Part shown: one piece after another, positions 24,723-32,890 of the stretch
Numbering within the stretch: position 1 is the stretch's first letter
How the letters are laid out: each line of letters begins with the position of its first letter
Assembly (NCBI GenBank): GCA_014138725.1
Contig: JACJID010000002.1
Span: forward strand, 820,001-884,000
Reading direction: 5' to 3'
DNA length: 64,000 nt
DNA from: Kutzneria viridogrisea
GTDB lineage: Bacteria; Actinomycetota; Actinomycetes; Mycobacteriales; Pseudonocardiaceae
Translations under genes and position numbers: made by a program
The notes under the pieces: model-generated
The model's database searches: none
What the model saw: only the letters and a program-made list of their open reading frames with translations
Told to the model about the DNA's origin: nothing

Positions 24723-25361
24723 GTGCTGACTACCGCTACGAAGACCGCTGTGATGGTGTGCGCCACCGATCCGATCCTGCGCGGCGGTGTTGCCATGACC
24801 CTGCGCGCAAGGCCCGAGGTGCACCTGGTCGACGAGAGCTTCGGCGACCCGGAGCACACCGTGGTGCTGGCCGTGGGCGACCGGCTCGACGACCGGGTCA
24901 GGCAGTTGCTGCGGGGGCTGTACGCCAGGGGGTACCGGAAGATCGTGCTGATCGCCGGGGACATCGACGACAACGAGGTGCTCGCCGCCGTGGAGTCGGG
25001 GGTCTGCGCGGTGGCGCGGCGCGGCGACACCTCGGCGGAGGCACTGGTCCAACTGGTGCACGCGGCGATGGCCGGGGAGGGCGCCCTGCCGCCGGACCTG
25101 CTGGGCCGCCTGTTGGACCGGGTGGCGCGGCTGCAACGCCAGGTGCTGGAACCGAGGGGTCTGCACCTGGCTGGCATGACCGCGCGGGAGACCGAGGTGC
25201 TGCGCCTGGTCGCGCAGGGGCTGAGCACCAAGGAGATCGCCGACAAGCTGTGCTACTCGCAGCGGACCGTGAAGAGCGTCCTGCACGACGTGACCAAGCG
25301 GTTCCAGCTGCGCAACCGGTCGCACGCCGTGGCCTTCGCACTGCGCGAGGGCCTGATCTGA
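24723..25361 (+). CDS. Orphan LuxR-type regulator with atypical receiver domain
   Basis: 212 residues from GTG at 24723, with GGGGAGGG upstream. The C-terminal helix-turn-helix is clear (MTARETEVLRLVAQGLSTKEIADKLCYSQRTVKSVLHDVTKRFQLRNRSHAVAFAL). The N-terminal domain has the length and alternation of a receiver but lacks the acidic pair (ATDPI in place of DD) and a clear phosphoacceptor (VVLAVGDRLDD). It is therefore probably controlled without phosphorylation. Such atypical regulators in actinomycetes often govern secondary metabolism or development. It lies 115 bases behind the canonical regulator. Confidence 0.83.
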   Translation: MLTTATKTAVMVCATDPILRGGVAMTLRARPEVHLVDESFGDPEHTVVLAVGDRLDDRVRQLLRGLYARGYRKIVLIAGDIDDNEVLAAVESGVCAVARRGDTSAEALVQLVHAAMAGEGALPPDLLGRLLDRVARLQRQVLEPRGLHLAGMTARETEVLRLVAQGLSTKEIADKLCYSQRTVKSVLHDVTKRFQLRNRSHAVAFALREGLI

Positions 25362-25378
25362 CCCGGGGGTAGGGGTGA

Positions 25379-25427
25379 CAGGAAAGTGCCGTTCGCGACA
25401 TCTGATGTCGCGAACGGCACTTTCCTG
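25379..25427. terminator. Long hairpin, family A copy 2
   Basis: Perfect 23-base inverted repeat with loop CTG between convergent genes (LuxR stop at 25361, protease stop at 25437). The stem matches copies at 11518 and 48030 except for a G-to-C change and a changed loop. Probably a two-way terminator. Confidence 0.7.
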
Positions 25428-25436
25428 ACATGGGGA

Positions 25437-26270
25437 CTAGCGGGAGGGCTTGGGGAGCTGGCAGCCCGCCTTGTTCAGGTTGATCTTGTTGCCGGGGTCC
25501 ACGCAGGTGTTGATGTAGTAGGTCTCCTGCGCGTAACCGACGTTGGGCAGCACCTTGACGTTGCCCGAGGCGTCCACCTCACACGGGTTGTTCAGCGTGC
25601 ATTCCTGCCCGTCCTCGTTGATGGTGTTGTTGACGGCGACCACCTTGCCGGTGTTCGCGTCCACCACGGGGGAGCCGGAGGTGCCGCCGATGATCTCGCA
25701 GCCGGGCTCGGTGTAGCGCACCGAGTCCTTCCACACCCAGTCGCTCTCGTGCAGCTCGTGCACGAAGCCGTCCACGTTGCAGCTGTAGATCCGCTTCCAG
25801 TAGCCGGAGACCACCTTGATCGGTGTGCCCGCGACCGGGTGGGTGTCCTGCAGGTCCAGCGCCTTGATGCCGTACTGCGAACGGATCTGGGCGTAGGTGC
25901 TGGTGAGCTGGTACAGCGAGACGTCGGTGGTGGTCATGGTGCCGTAGACGATCTTGCTCGCGCGCAGGGTGCCCAGGCTGCTCTGGCCGTTGGGGGTGAG
26001 CAGGCTGAACGTGCGCGAGGACGCCTTGTTCACGATGACCTGGCCGGGCGAGGGCATGCCGCTCTCCAGGCAGTGCCCGTTGGACAGCACCAGGGCGTAG
26101 TCGTTGTCCGAGGCGGCGGCCGGCCGGACGACGGAACCCGAGCAGTTGCTCAGCTTGACGGTGCCGGAGAAGTCCACGGCCGCGGGCTTGGCGGCGGCCA
26201 CGGCCGGGACGGCGGCCAAGGCGGCCCCGATGACCGTGGCGGCCAGCACGCCGAGCAGTCGGTTGACCAT
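25437..26270 (-). CDS. Secreted trypsin-like serine protease
   Basis: 277 residues from ATG at 26270 with AAAGGA seven bases upstream. A Sec signal peptide is evident (basic start, GVLAATVIGAALAAVPAVAAA, cleavage near Ala26-Ala27). The triad of the S1 chymotrypsin/V8 clan is in order: His66 (SNGHC), Asp116 (TTTDVSLYQL) and Ser198 (GGTSGSPVVD). Several Cys (C43/C67, C164/C191, C-terminal pair) could form disulphides. It should be an extracellular endopeptidase; there is no long pro-region. Convergent to the LuxR regulator, with the hairpin between. Confidence 0.82.
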   Translation of the reverse strand: MVNRLLGVLAATVIGAALAAVPAVAAAKPAAVDFSGTVKLSNCSGSVVRPAAASDNDYALVLSNGHCLESGMPSPGQVIVNKASSRTFSLLTPNGQSSLGTLRASKIVYGTMTTTDVSLYQLTSTYAQIRSQYGIKALDLQDTHPVAGTPIKVVSGYWKRIYSCNVDGFVHELHESDWVWKDSVRYTEPGCEIIGGTSGSPVVDANTGKVVAVNNTINEDGQECTLNNPCEVDASGNVKVLPNVGYAQETYYINTCVDPGNKINLNKAGCQLPKPSR

Positions 26271-26376
26271 GAGGGGTCCTTTCCACCTCAACGATGCAGG
26301 GGTTATCACTGCACCGCGCGCAACCAACAGCGCACAACCGACGAACGTAGGGGGCGATTCGCACTTTTCGCCGGTG

Positions 26377-27195
26377 TCAACCGCCGAGGGCCTCGGCCAG
26401 CACCCCGTCGGTGAACGGGGGCCACACCTGCACGGCCCAGTCGTCGAAGGGGCGGTCGGTCAGCGCGACGCAGGCCAGGCCCGCCACCGGGTCCACCCAC
26501 AGGAACGTGCCCGACCCGCCGAAGTGCCCGAAGGTGCGGGGCGAGGAGTTGGCCCCGGTCCAGTGCGGGCTCTTGTGGCCGCGCAACTCGAAGCCCAGGC
26601 CCCAGTCGTTGGGCCGCAGCGTGCCGAACCCGGGCAGCACCCCGTCCAGTCCCGGGTAGGCCACGGTGGTCGCCTCGGCCAGGGTCGCCGGGTCGATCAG
26701 CGTGGGGGCCTGCACCTCGGCGGCGAAGCGGACCAGATCGTTCACAGTGGACACCGCACCGGACCCGGCGGGGCCGACCAGCTTCGAGGCTGTCATGCCC
26801 AGCGGGGCGAACACCGCGTCGTGCAGGTACCGCGGGAACGGGATGTCGGTGGCCTGCTGCACGGCGGCGGCCAGCGCGGCGAACCCGCCGTTGGAGTAGA
26901 TGCGGCGACTGCCCGGGGCGGCGACCACGTTGGTGCCGTCGAAGTCCAGGCCCGAGGTGTGCGCGATCAGGTGCCGCACGGTGGCGCCCCGCGGGCCCGC
27001 GGGCAGGTCCCACTCCACGGCGCCCTCCTCCACCGCGACCAGCGTGGCGTAGGCCACCAGCGGCTTGGTCACCGAGGCCAGTTCGAACACCCGGTCCACC
27101 GGCCCGTGGCTGCCCAGCAGCGTGCCGTCCGCGCGGACCACCGCCGCCGCGGCGTTGTCGACCGGCCACTGTTCGATCACCTTCAGGCTGCGCAT
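26377..27195 (-). CDS. Serine hydrolase, beta-lactamase/class C-like family
   Basis: 272 residues from ATG at 27195. The SxxK motif is Ser41-Lys44 (ELASVTKPL), the tyrosine motif is Tyr100-Ser-Asn (RRIYSNGGFAAL), and a GHFGGSGTF stretch near residue 240 stands for the KTG-like motif (HxG). No signal peptide is present, so the enzyme acts in the cytoplasm, like many esterase-type members. Likely an esterase or peptidase with unknown substrate rather than a resistance enzyme. Transcribed in the same direction as the two-component genes, 17 bases downstream. Confidence 0.85.
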   Translation of the reverse strand: MRSLKVIEQWPVDNAAAAVVRADGTLLGSHGPVDRVFELASVTKPLVAYATLVAVEEGAVEWDLPAGPRGATVRHLIAHTSGLDFDGTNVVAAPGSRRIYSNGGFAALAAAVQQATDIPFPRYLHDAVFAPLGMTASKLVGPAGSGAVSTVNDLVRFAAEVQAPTLIDPATLAEATTVAYPGLDGVLPGFGTLRPNDWGLGFELRGHKSPHWTGANSSPRTFGHFGGSGTFLWVDPVAGLACVALTDRPFDDWAVQVWPPFTDGVLAEALGG

Positions 27196-27212
27196 GGCCC
27201 TGACCGTACCCA

Positions 27213-27875
27213 TCAGCCCCGGCGCCACTCGTACTGGTGCTCGGGGCGGCCGGTGGCCCCGTAGCGCAGGGTCATCAGCGCGGCCCCGTCCTGGGCCAGC
27301 GCCGCGAGGTAGCGCTGGGCGGTGGCACGCGCGATGCCCAGACCGGCGGCGATCTCGGCGGCCGACTGGGCGCCCCCGGCCGCGCGCAGGGCGTCGGCCA
27401 CGAGCTTGGCGGTCACCGTGGACTGCCCCTTGGGGGCGTGCGGGTGGTCGCCCTCGTGCAGGGCGCGCACCGCCCGGTCGACCTCCTCCTGGGTCAGCGT
27501 GCGCACCGAGGCGGACAGCTGCCCGCGGTACCTGGCGTACGCGGTGAGCCGGTCCGCCAGCTGCTCGGAGGTGAACGGCTTGATCAGGTAGTTGAGCGCG
27601 CCCGCGGCGAGGGCGGCGCGGACCGAGTCGCTGTCCGAGGCGGCGGTCAGCATGATCGTGTCCACCTCCAGCTCGGCAAGCAGGGCCACCCCGGCCCGGT
27701 CGGGCAGGAAGTTGTCCAGCAGCACCAGGTCCGGGGACAGCTCACGCACCAGCCGGGTCGCCTCCGCCGCGGTGCGCGCGGTGCCCACGACCACGAACCC
27801 GGCCACCCGGTCGGTGAACGCGGCGTGCACCTGCGCCACCCGGAAGTCGTCCTCCACAACCAGAACCCTGATCAC
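27213..27875 (-). CDS. CitB/DcuR-type response regulator
   Basis: 220 residues. Receiver with Asp9-Asp10 (VVEDDF), phosphoacceptor Asp54 (LVLLDNFLPD) and Lys in YLIKPF. The C-terminal part is the winged-helix output of the CitB/DctR group: AKLVADALRAAGGAQSAAEIAAGLGIARATAQRYLAAL. ATG overlaps the kinase stop by four bases, so they are translated together. Such pairs sense carboxylates outside the cell; the divergent importer at 29617 is the obvious target. Confidence 0.9.
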   Translation of the reverse strand: MIRVLVVEDDFRVAQVHAAFTDRVAGFVVVGTARTAAEATRLVRELSPDLVLLDNFLPDRAGVALLAELEVDTIMLTAASDSDSVRAALAAGALNYLIKPFTSEQLADRLTAYARYRGQLSASVRTLTQEEVDRAVRALHEGDHPHAPKGQSTVTAKLVADALRAAGGAQSAAEIAAGLGIARATAQRYLAALAQDGAALMTLRYGATGRPEHQYEWRRG

Positions 27876-29455
27876 GCCAGCACCTCCGGCAGGGTCGCGG
27901 AGAAAACCGCGCCATGCTCGGTTCCACCGGGATCGGCCAGCCGCACGTCCCCGCCGAGGCTGCGCGCGGCCTGCCTGGTCAGCGCCAGGCCGAGACCGCG
28001 CCCCTCACCGTCCCGTGTGGACACTCCCTCCAGGAACAGCACCTCCCGCAGGTGCTCGGGCACGCCGTCCCCGCTGTCGGCCACCGACACGTGCAGCGAG
28101 CTGCCCTCGGCGACCAGGTCCAGCTCCACCCGGGCCGGGCGCCTGCCACCCACCCGGGCCGCCTCGATCGCGTTGTCCACCAGGTTGCCCAGCACGGTGG
28201 TGACCTCCACCGGCGCGAGCACCCTGGTCGGCACCCAACTGGCCTCCCCCACCTGCAACGCGACCCCCTTCTCGGCGGCGGCAACGCTCTTCGCGGACAC
28301 GAACGCCTGAAGATACGGGTCCGGCACGGCCTCCGTCGCCGCGCCCAGCGGCACGGCCGGGGCCTCGAACAGGGCGTGCAGGTACTCCACCGCCTCCCGG
28401 TGGTGGTCGGTCTGCAACAGCCCGGACAGGGTGTGCAGCCGGTTGGCGAACTCGTGCTGCTGGGCGCGCAGCGCGTCGGTGAGCCTGCGCACCGAGTCCA
28501 GCTCCCTGGTCAGGGTCTCCAGGTCGGTGCGGTCGCGCAGGGTCAGCACCCCGCCCAGGTCCACCCCGTCCCTGCGGACCTGCCGGTGCGTGGCGACCAG
28601 CACCCGGTCCCCGGCCACGGCGATCAGGTTGTCCACCGGCTCACGCCGCAGCACCGCCTCGGCGAGCCGGCCCGGCAACTCCAGCTCCGCGAGCGGCGTA
28701 CCCGGCTCAGGCGAGCGGCCCAGCAGGCGCGCCGCCTCCCCGTTGCACACCGAGAGCCGCCCCGCCGCGTCCACGGCGAGCACGCCCTCGCCGATGCCGT
28801 GCAGCACCGCCTCCCGCTGCTGCACCAGCTCGGTCAGCTCGTTGGGCTCCAGCCCCAGGGTCCGGCGCTTGAGCAGGCGGGTCAGCAGCGCCGAGCCCGC
28901 CACGCCCAGCGCCAGGGCGCCCGCCGCCACGGGTGCGGCCAGCCCGAGCAGCGCCAGCAACTGGTCGTGGATGCCCTCGGCGTTGAAGCCCACGCTGACC
29001 TCGCCGACGATCGTGCCCGCCGTGTCGCGCAGCGGCACCTTGCCCCTGGCCGACAGACCCAGCGTGCCCTGCTCCACGTTGGAGACCTCGTTGCCCGCCA
29101 CGGCCTGGCTGAAGTCCGTGCTGACCTGTTCGCCCACCTCGTCCGGATTGGGGTGCGCGTAGCGCTTGCCGGACTTGTCGGTCACCACGACGAACAGCGC
29201 GCCGGTGGCCAGCCGCGCGCGCTCCGCCCTGGCCTGCACCACGTGCTGCGGGTCGGCCTGCGCCACGGCGGCGCCGATGTCCGGGTCGGCGGCCACGGCG
29301 CGGGCCACCGCCACGGCGCGCTGCTCGTACTGGTGGGTCAGGTTGTCGTTCAACAGCCACCCGGTGAAGGCGAAGCCGACCCCGACGACAAGCGCGACCA
29401 GTCCGATCTGGAGCAGCAGCACCTGCCTCGCGAAGGGCATGCGGGGTTGGGACAT
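27872..29455 (-). CDS. CitA/DcuS-type sensor histidine kinase
   Basis: 527 residues. Membrane helices at about 12-34 and 166-192 enclose an extracytoplasmic PAS-like (Cache) domain of about 130 residues with HPNPDEVGEQVSTDF and GTIVGEVSVGFN, typical of CitA/DcuS. A cytoplasmic PAS follows (about 212-310), then the phosphoacceptor His334 in QQHEFANRLHTLSGLLQ, and HATPase motifs NLVDNAIEAA and DSGDGVPEH, GRGLGLALTRQ. It should sense a small anionic ligand outside the cell and phosphorylate the overlapping regulator. Confidence 0.92.
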   Translation of the reverse strand: MSQPRMPFARQVLLLQIGLVALVVGVGFAFTGWLLNDNLTHQYEQRAVAVARAVAADPDIGAAVAQADPQHVVQARAERARLATGALFVVVTDKSGKRYAHPNPDEVGEQVSTDFSQAVAGNEVSNVEQGTLGLSARGKVPLRDTAGTIVGEVSVGFNAEGIHDQLLALLGLAAPVAAGALALGVAGSALLTRLLKRRTLGLEPNELTELVQQREAVLHGIGEGVLAVDAAGRLSVCNGEAARLLGRSPEPGTPLAELELPGRLAEAVLRREPVDNLIAVAGDRVLVATHRQVRRDGVDLGGVLTLRDRTDLETLTRELDSVRRLTDALRAQQHEFANRLHTLSGLLQTDHHREAVEYLHALFEAPAVPLGAATEAVPDPYLQAFVSAKSVAAAEKGVALQVGEASWVPTRVLAPVEVTTVLGNLVDNAIEAARVGGRRPARVELDLVAEGSSLHVSVADSGDGVPEHLREVLFLEGVSTRDGEGRGLGLALTRQAARSLGGDVRLADPGGTEHGAVFSATLPEVLA

Positions 29456-29550
29456 GCGCAGACGGTACCTCCGACCAGCGGTTGTACCGCGAGCAAAACG
29501 TGCGAAACACGAGCAACGTGCAATGGGCGAACAACCTCGACAAGCTTCGT

Positions 29551-29575
29551 GACGGTGACCGTCCTCACCTACGGT
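29551..29575 (+). promoter_or_regulatory. Candidate operator and -10 box of the ABC importer
   Basis: The palindrome GACGGTGACCGTC (29551-29563) lies seven bases upstream of a TACGGT -10 box (29570-29575), in the 161-base gap between the divergent kinase and importer genes. It is a candidate binding site for the CitB-like regulator. Confidence 0.45.
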
Positions 29576-29616
29576 CCCGCAACAACGAAACCTCGACTTA
29601 ACCAGGGAGTCACGCC

Positions 29617-30420
29617 ATGACAGCGCCTGTCATCGAGCTGCGGAGCGCCACCAAGCGCTTCCGCAGCGGGTCCGGCGGGGTGCACACCGCAGTGCAGTCC
29701 CTGAGCATGACGGTGCGTCCAGGCGAGTTCGTCGCCGTGGTCGGTCCGACCGGCTGCGGCAAGTCCACCACCCTGTCGCTGGTCTCCGGGCTGGAGCCGC
29801 CCTCGGAGGGCCAGGCCCTGGTGCGCGGTGAGAACGTGTCAGGCATCCCCGAGGGCGTGGGCTACATGTTCCAGAACGACGCGGTCATGCCCTGGCGCAC
29901 CGTGCTGGACAACGTGGCCGCGGGCCCGCGCTTCCGCGGCGCGTCCAAGGCCGAGGCCCGCAAGCGCGCCGAGATCTGGGTGGACAAGGTCGGTCTCGGC
30001 AAGTTCGGCGGCTACTACCCGCACCAGCTCTCCGGCGGCATGCGCAAGCGCGTGGCCCTGGCCCAGACCCTGGTCAACGAGCCGGAGATCCTGCTCATGG
30101 ACGAGCCGTTCAGCGCACTGGACGTGCAGACCCGCGCGCTGATGCAGGACGAGCTGCTGCGCCTGTGGTCGGGCACCGGCGCGGCGGTCATCTTCGTGAC
30201 CCACGACCTCGACGAGGCGATCGCGCTGGCGGACAAGGTGGTCGTGATGACCGCCAGCCCGGCCACGGTCAAGGCCACCTTCGAGGTGGGGCTGGACCGG
30301 CCGCGCGACGTGGAGGAGATCCGGATGACGCCTGAGTTCCAGGACGTGTACCGGGAGATCTGGCAGTCACTGAAGGAAGAGGTCGACAAGACCCGGGAGA
30401 GGAGCTCGGCCGGTGTCTGA
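29617..30420 (+). CDS. NitT/TauT-type ABC importer, ATP-binding protein
   Basis: 267 residues. Walker A GPTGCGKSTT (about 46-55), Q-loop MFQNDAVMPWRTVLDNV, signature LSGGMRKRVALAQTL, Walker B ILLMDEPFSALD and switch HisD in FVTHDLDEAIALAD. The MPWRT after the Q-loop is characteristic of the nitrate/taurine/sulfonate importer ATPases. AGGGAG precedes the ATG. First gene of a three-gene operon; the stop overlaps the permease start by eight bases. Confidence 0.93.
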   Translation: MTAPVIELRSATKRFRSGSGGVHTAVQSLSMTVRPGEFVAVVGPTGCGKSTTLSLVSGLEPPSEGQALVRGENVSGIPEGVGYMFQNDAVMPWRTVLDNVAAGPRFRGASKAEARKRAEIWVDKVGLGKFGGYYPHQLSGGMRKRVALAQTLVNEPEILLMDEPFSALDVQTRALMQDELLRLWSGTGAAVIFVTHDLDEAIALADKVVVMTASPATVKATFEVGLDRPRDVEEIRMTPEFQDVYREIWQSLKEEVDKTRERSSAGV

Positions 30421-31267
30421 GGCAATCGCAGTCGGCACGCCCAAGCGCGAGGTGAGCGTGGCCGTGTCCGCGGTGCGCAAGCGCCGGATCAAGGTGTGGT
30501 CGATCCGCGCCGCGCTGGTGGTGCTGTGGCTGGCCAGCTGGGAGATCGCGGCCACCTACTGGATCGACCCGTTCTACTACTCCAAGCCCAGCCAGGTCTG
30601 GCTGAAGCTGGTGGAGTGGTTCACCCAGGGCACCAGCTTCGGCTCGATCTGGGCCAACATGCTGGTCACCATGGAGGAGGCCGTCGGCGGCTTCCTGCTC
30701 GGCGCGCTGGCCGGGGTGGTGCTGGGCATCCTGCTGGGCCGCAGCCCGCTGCTGGCCGAGATCTGCGCCCCGTTCATCAAGGCCGTCAACGCCGTGCCGC
30801 GCATCGTGCTGGCCTCGCTGTTCCTGATCTGGTTCGGCCTCGGCCTGCAGTCCAAGGTGGCGACCGCGTTCATCCTGGTGTTCTTCGCGGTGTTCTTCAA
30901 CGCCTTCCAGGGCGCCCGCGAGGTGGACCGCAACCTGATCAACAACGCCAGGATCCTGGGCGCCAGCCGGGTGCAGGTGCTCACCACGATCGTGGTCCCC
31001 AGCGCGACCTCCTGGATCCTCGCCTCGCTGCACTCCGCATTCGGCTTCGCCCTGATCGGTGCGGTGGTCGGTGAGGTGGTCGGCGCCGAACAGGGCCTCG
31101 GCCTGCTGATCGCGCGCTCCCAGGGCAACTTCGACACCCCGGGCATCTACGCGGGCATGATCGTGATCACCGTGCTGGCCCTGGTCGCCGAGGCCCTGCT
31201 GACCGCGCTGGAGAAGCGGCTGCTCAAGTGGCGTCCGCCCGCCGCGCACACCGAAGTCCAGATCTGA
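30413..31267 (+). CDS. NitT/TauT-type ABC importer, permease
   Basis: 284 residues, GTG start overlapping the ATPase gene. Six or so membrane helices; the EAA loop for contact with the ATPase is seen as EVDRNLINNARILGASRVQVLTTIVVPSATSWILASL. The family is BPD_transp_1 of the SsuC/TauC type. It forms the channel for the substrate delivered by the lipoprotein encoded 14 bases downstream. Confidence 0.92.
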   Translation: MSEAIAVGTPKREVSVAVSAVRKRRIKVWSIRAALVVLWLASWEIAATYWIDPFYYSKPSQVWLKLVEWFTQGTSFGSIWANMLVTMEEAVGGFLLGALAGVVLGILLGRSPLLAEICAPFIKAVNAVPRIVLASLFLIWFGLGLQSKVATAFILVFFAVFFNAFQGAREVDRNLINNARILGASRVQVLTTIVVPSATSWILASLHSAFGFALIGAVVGEVVGAEQGLGLLIARSQGNFDTPGIYAGMIVITVLALVAEALLTALEKRLLKWRPPAAHTEVQI

Positions 31268-31280
31268 GGAGACCCCCGAG

Positions 31281-32315
31281 ATGAAGCTCCGCACCCCCGC
31301 GGTCGTGCTGCTGGCCGCCGCGACCGCACTGAGCCTGGCCGCCTGCCGGGACTCCCGCTCCGACGGCGCGGGTGGTACGCAGACCAACCTGAAGATCATG
31401 GTCGGCGGCATCGACAAGGTGATCTACCTGCCCGCCAAGCTCACCGAGCAGCTCGGCTACTTCAAGGAACAGGGCCTGACCGTGGACCTGGCCACCCAGC
31501 AGGCCGGGGTCACCGCCGAGAACTCGCTGATCGCCGGTGACGTGCAGGGCGTGGTCGGCTTCTACGACCACACCATCGACCTGCAGACCAAGGGCAAGTG
31601 CCTGCAGAGCGTGGTGCAGCTGGCCAACATCCCCGGTGAGGTGGAGGTCGTGGCCACCGACAAGGCCGACCAGGTGCGCTCCGCCGCCGACTTCAAGGGC
31701 CGCAAGCTGGGTGTGACCGATCTGGGCTCCTCCACCGACTTCCTCACCCAGTTCATGGGCTACCAGCACGGGCTCAAGGCGGGCACCGACTTCAGCGTGG
31801 TCAAGGCCGGGGCCGGGTCCACCTTCGTGGCCTCGCTGGAGAACGGCCAGATCGACGCGGGCATGACCACCGACCCGACCGTGGCCCAGCTGACCTCCAC
31901 CGGCAAGGGCAAGGTGCTGGTGGACATGCGCACCGTGGAGGGCACCAAGGCCGCGCTGGGCGGGCTGTACCCGGCCAGTTCCCTGTACATGACCTGTGAC
32001 TACGTGGCCGCGCACCAGGACGTCGTGCAGAAGTTGGCCAACGCCCTTGTGAAGACGTTGAAATTCGTCAACACGCACTCCGCCGCGGAGATCGCCGAGA
32101 AGATGCCCGCCGACTTCGCGGGCGGCAACAAGGACCTGTACGTCAAGGCCATCAACGACACCAAGTCCATGTTCAACGCCGACGGCCGCATGCCCGCCGA
32201 CGGCGCCGCCAACGTGTTGACCGTGCTCAGCCAGTTCTCGCCCAACGTCAAGGGCAAGAAGGACACGGTGGACCTGTCCAAGACCTACACCACCCGGTTC
32301 GTGGACAAGTCCTGA
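31281..32315 (+). CDS. NitT/TauT-type ABC importer, substrate-binding lipoprotein
   Basis: 344 residues with a lipoprotein signal: hydrophobic stretch AVVLLAAATALSL and lipobox LAAC, lipidated Cys25. The mature part has the NMT1/SsuA fold features (KVIYLPAKLTEQLGYFKEQGLTVDLA, KGRKLGVTDLGSSTDFLTQFM). Ligands of this family include sulfonates, nitrate, pyrimidine precursors and aromatic acids; nothing here decides. The neighbouring CitA/CitB-like system suggests an organic acid. A strong hairpin follows the stop. Confidence 0.9.
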   Translation: MKLRTPAVVLLAAATALSLAACRDSRSDGAGGTQTNLKIMVGGIDKVIYLPAKLTEQLGYFKEQGLTVDLATQQAGVTAENSLIAGDVQGVVGFYDHTIDLQTKGKCLQSVVQLANIPGEVEVVATDKADQVRSAADFKGRKLGVTDLGSSTDFLTQFMGYQHGLKAGTDFSVVKAGAGSTFVASLENGQIDAGMTTDPTVAQLTSTGKGKVLVDMRTVEGTKAALGGLYPASSLYMTCDYVAAHQDVVQKLANALVKTLKFVNTHSAAEIAEKMPADFAGGNKDLYVKAINDTKSMFNADGRMPADGAANVLTVLSQFSPNVKGKKDTVDLSKTYTTRFVDKS

Positions 32316-32320
32316 ACCGC

Positions 32321-32363
32321 CCCGGGAATGCCGCACAACCCCCTGCCGTGCGGCATTCCCGGG
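32321..32363 (+). terminator. Intrinsic terminator of the ABC operon
   Basis: Perfect 16-base stem, CCCGGGAATGCCGCAC (32321-32336) with its complement at 32348-32363, loop of 11 bases, six bases after the lipoprotein stop. No T-run. Confidence 0.75.
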
Positions 32364-32469
32364 CTCTTGACCGGTCTACTAGCGTGATGTGGGTCGTGTT
32401 GGAGCATCCGGTCACGCTCCACGGCGTACCGTCGACTCACCCGTTGGACCGAAGAAGAGGAGACCGGCG

Positions 32470-32844
32470 GTGCGTGCCTTGTGGGCCACCTCGGGGTCGG
32501 CAGTGGCCGCTTCCGCGGTGGTCGGCGTCCTGCTGGGTGCCTACTTGCACGAACGGTCGGTCAACGAGCACGAGGCCGCGCACACCCAGGCCCCGGTGGC
32601 CACCACCACCGTGCGCACCGAGGTGTCCACCATCGTGGTCACGATGACGCCGACCTCCACCACCTCCAGTGCCCCGCAGGCCGTGGTCAACAAGCCCGTG
32701 GACCCGAGCTCACCGTCCAGTGCGGCCCCCCGGCCGACGACGACCACCACCACCACGAGGACCACGCCCAGGCCCACCTCGGCGTCCCCGACCACCACCA
32801 GCACCTCGTGCGGCTGGATCTGGTGCCCGCCCGCCGGGCAATAA
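32470..32844 (+). CDS. Small membrane-anchored Thr/Ser/Pro-rich protein
   Basis: 124 residues from GTG at 32470, with AGGAG about nine bases upstream. One N-terminal hydrophobic helix (GSAVAASAVVGVLLGAYL) is followed by a long extracytoplasmic segment very rich in Thr, Ser and Pro (runs such as PRPTTTTTTTRTTPRPTS) and a short Cys-containing end, CGWIWCPP. Probably anchored with a possibly mannosylated stalk outside. No family recognised. The tail with two Cys and two Trp may be a small structured or redox tip. Confidence 0.65.
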   Translation: MRALWATSGSAVAASAVVGVLLGAYLHERSVNEHEAAHTQAPVATTTVRTEVSTIVVTMTPTSTTSSAPQAVVNKPVDPSSPSSAAPRPTTTTTTTRTTPRPTSASPTTTSTSCGWIWCPPAGQ

Positions 32845-32890
32845 CCCCGCCGAAACACGCAGGCAACGGCGGTCGGTCACGCTGGAGGCC

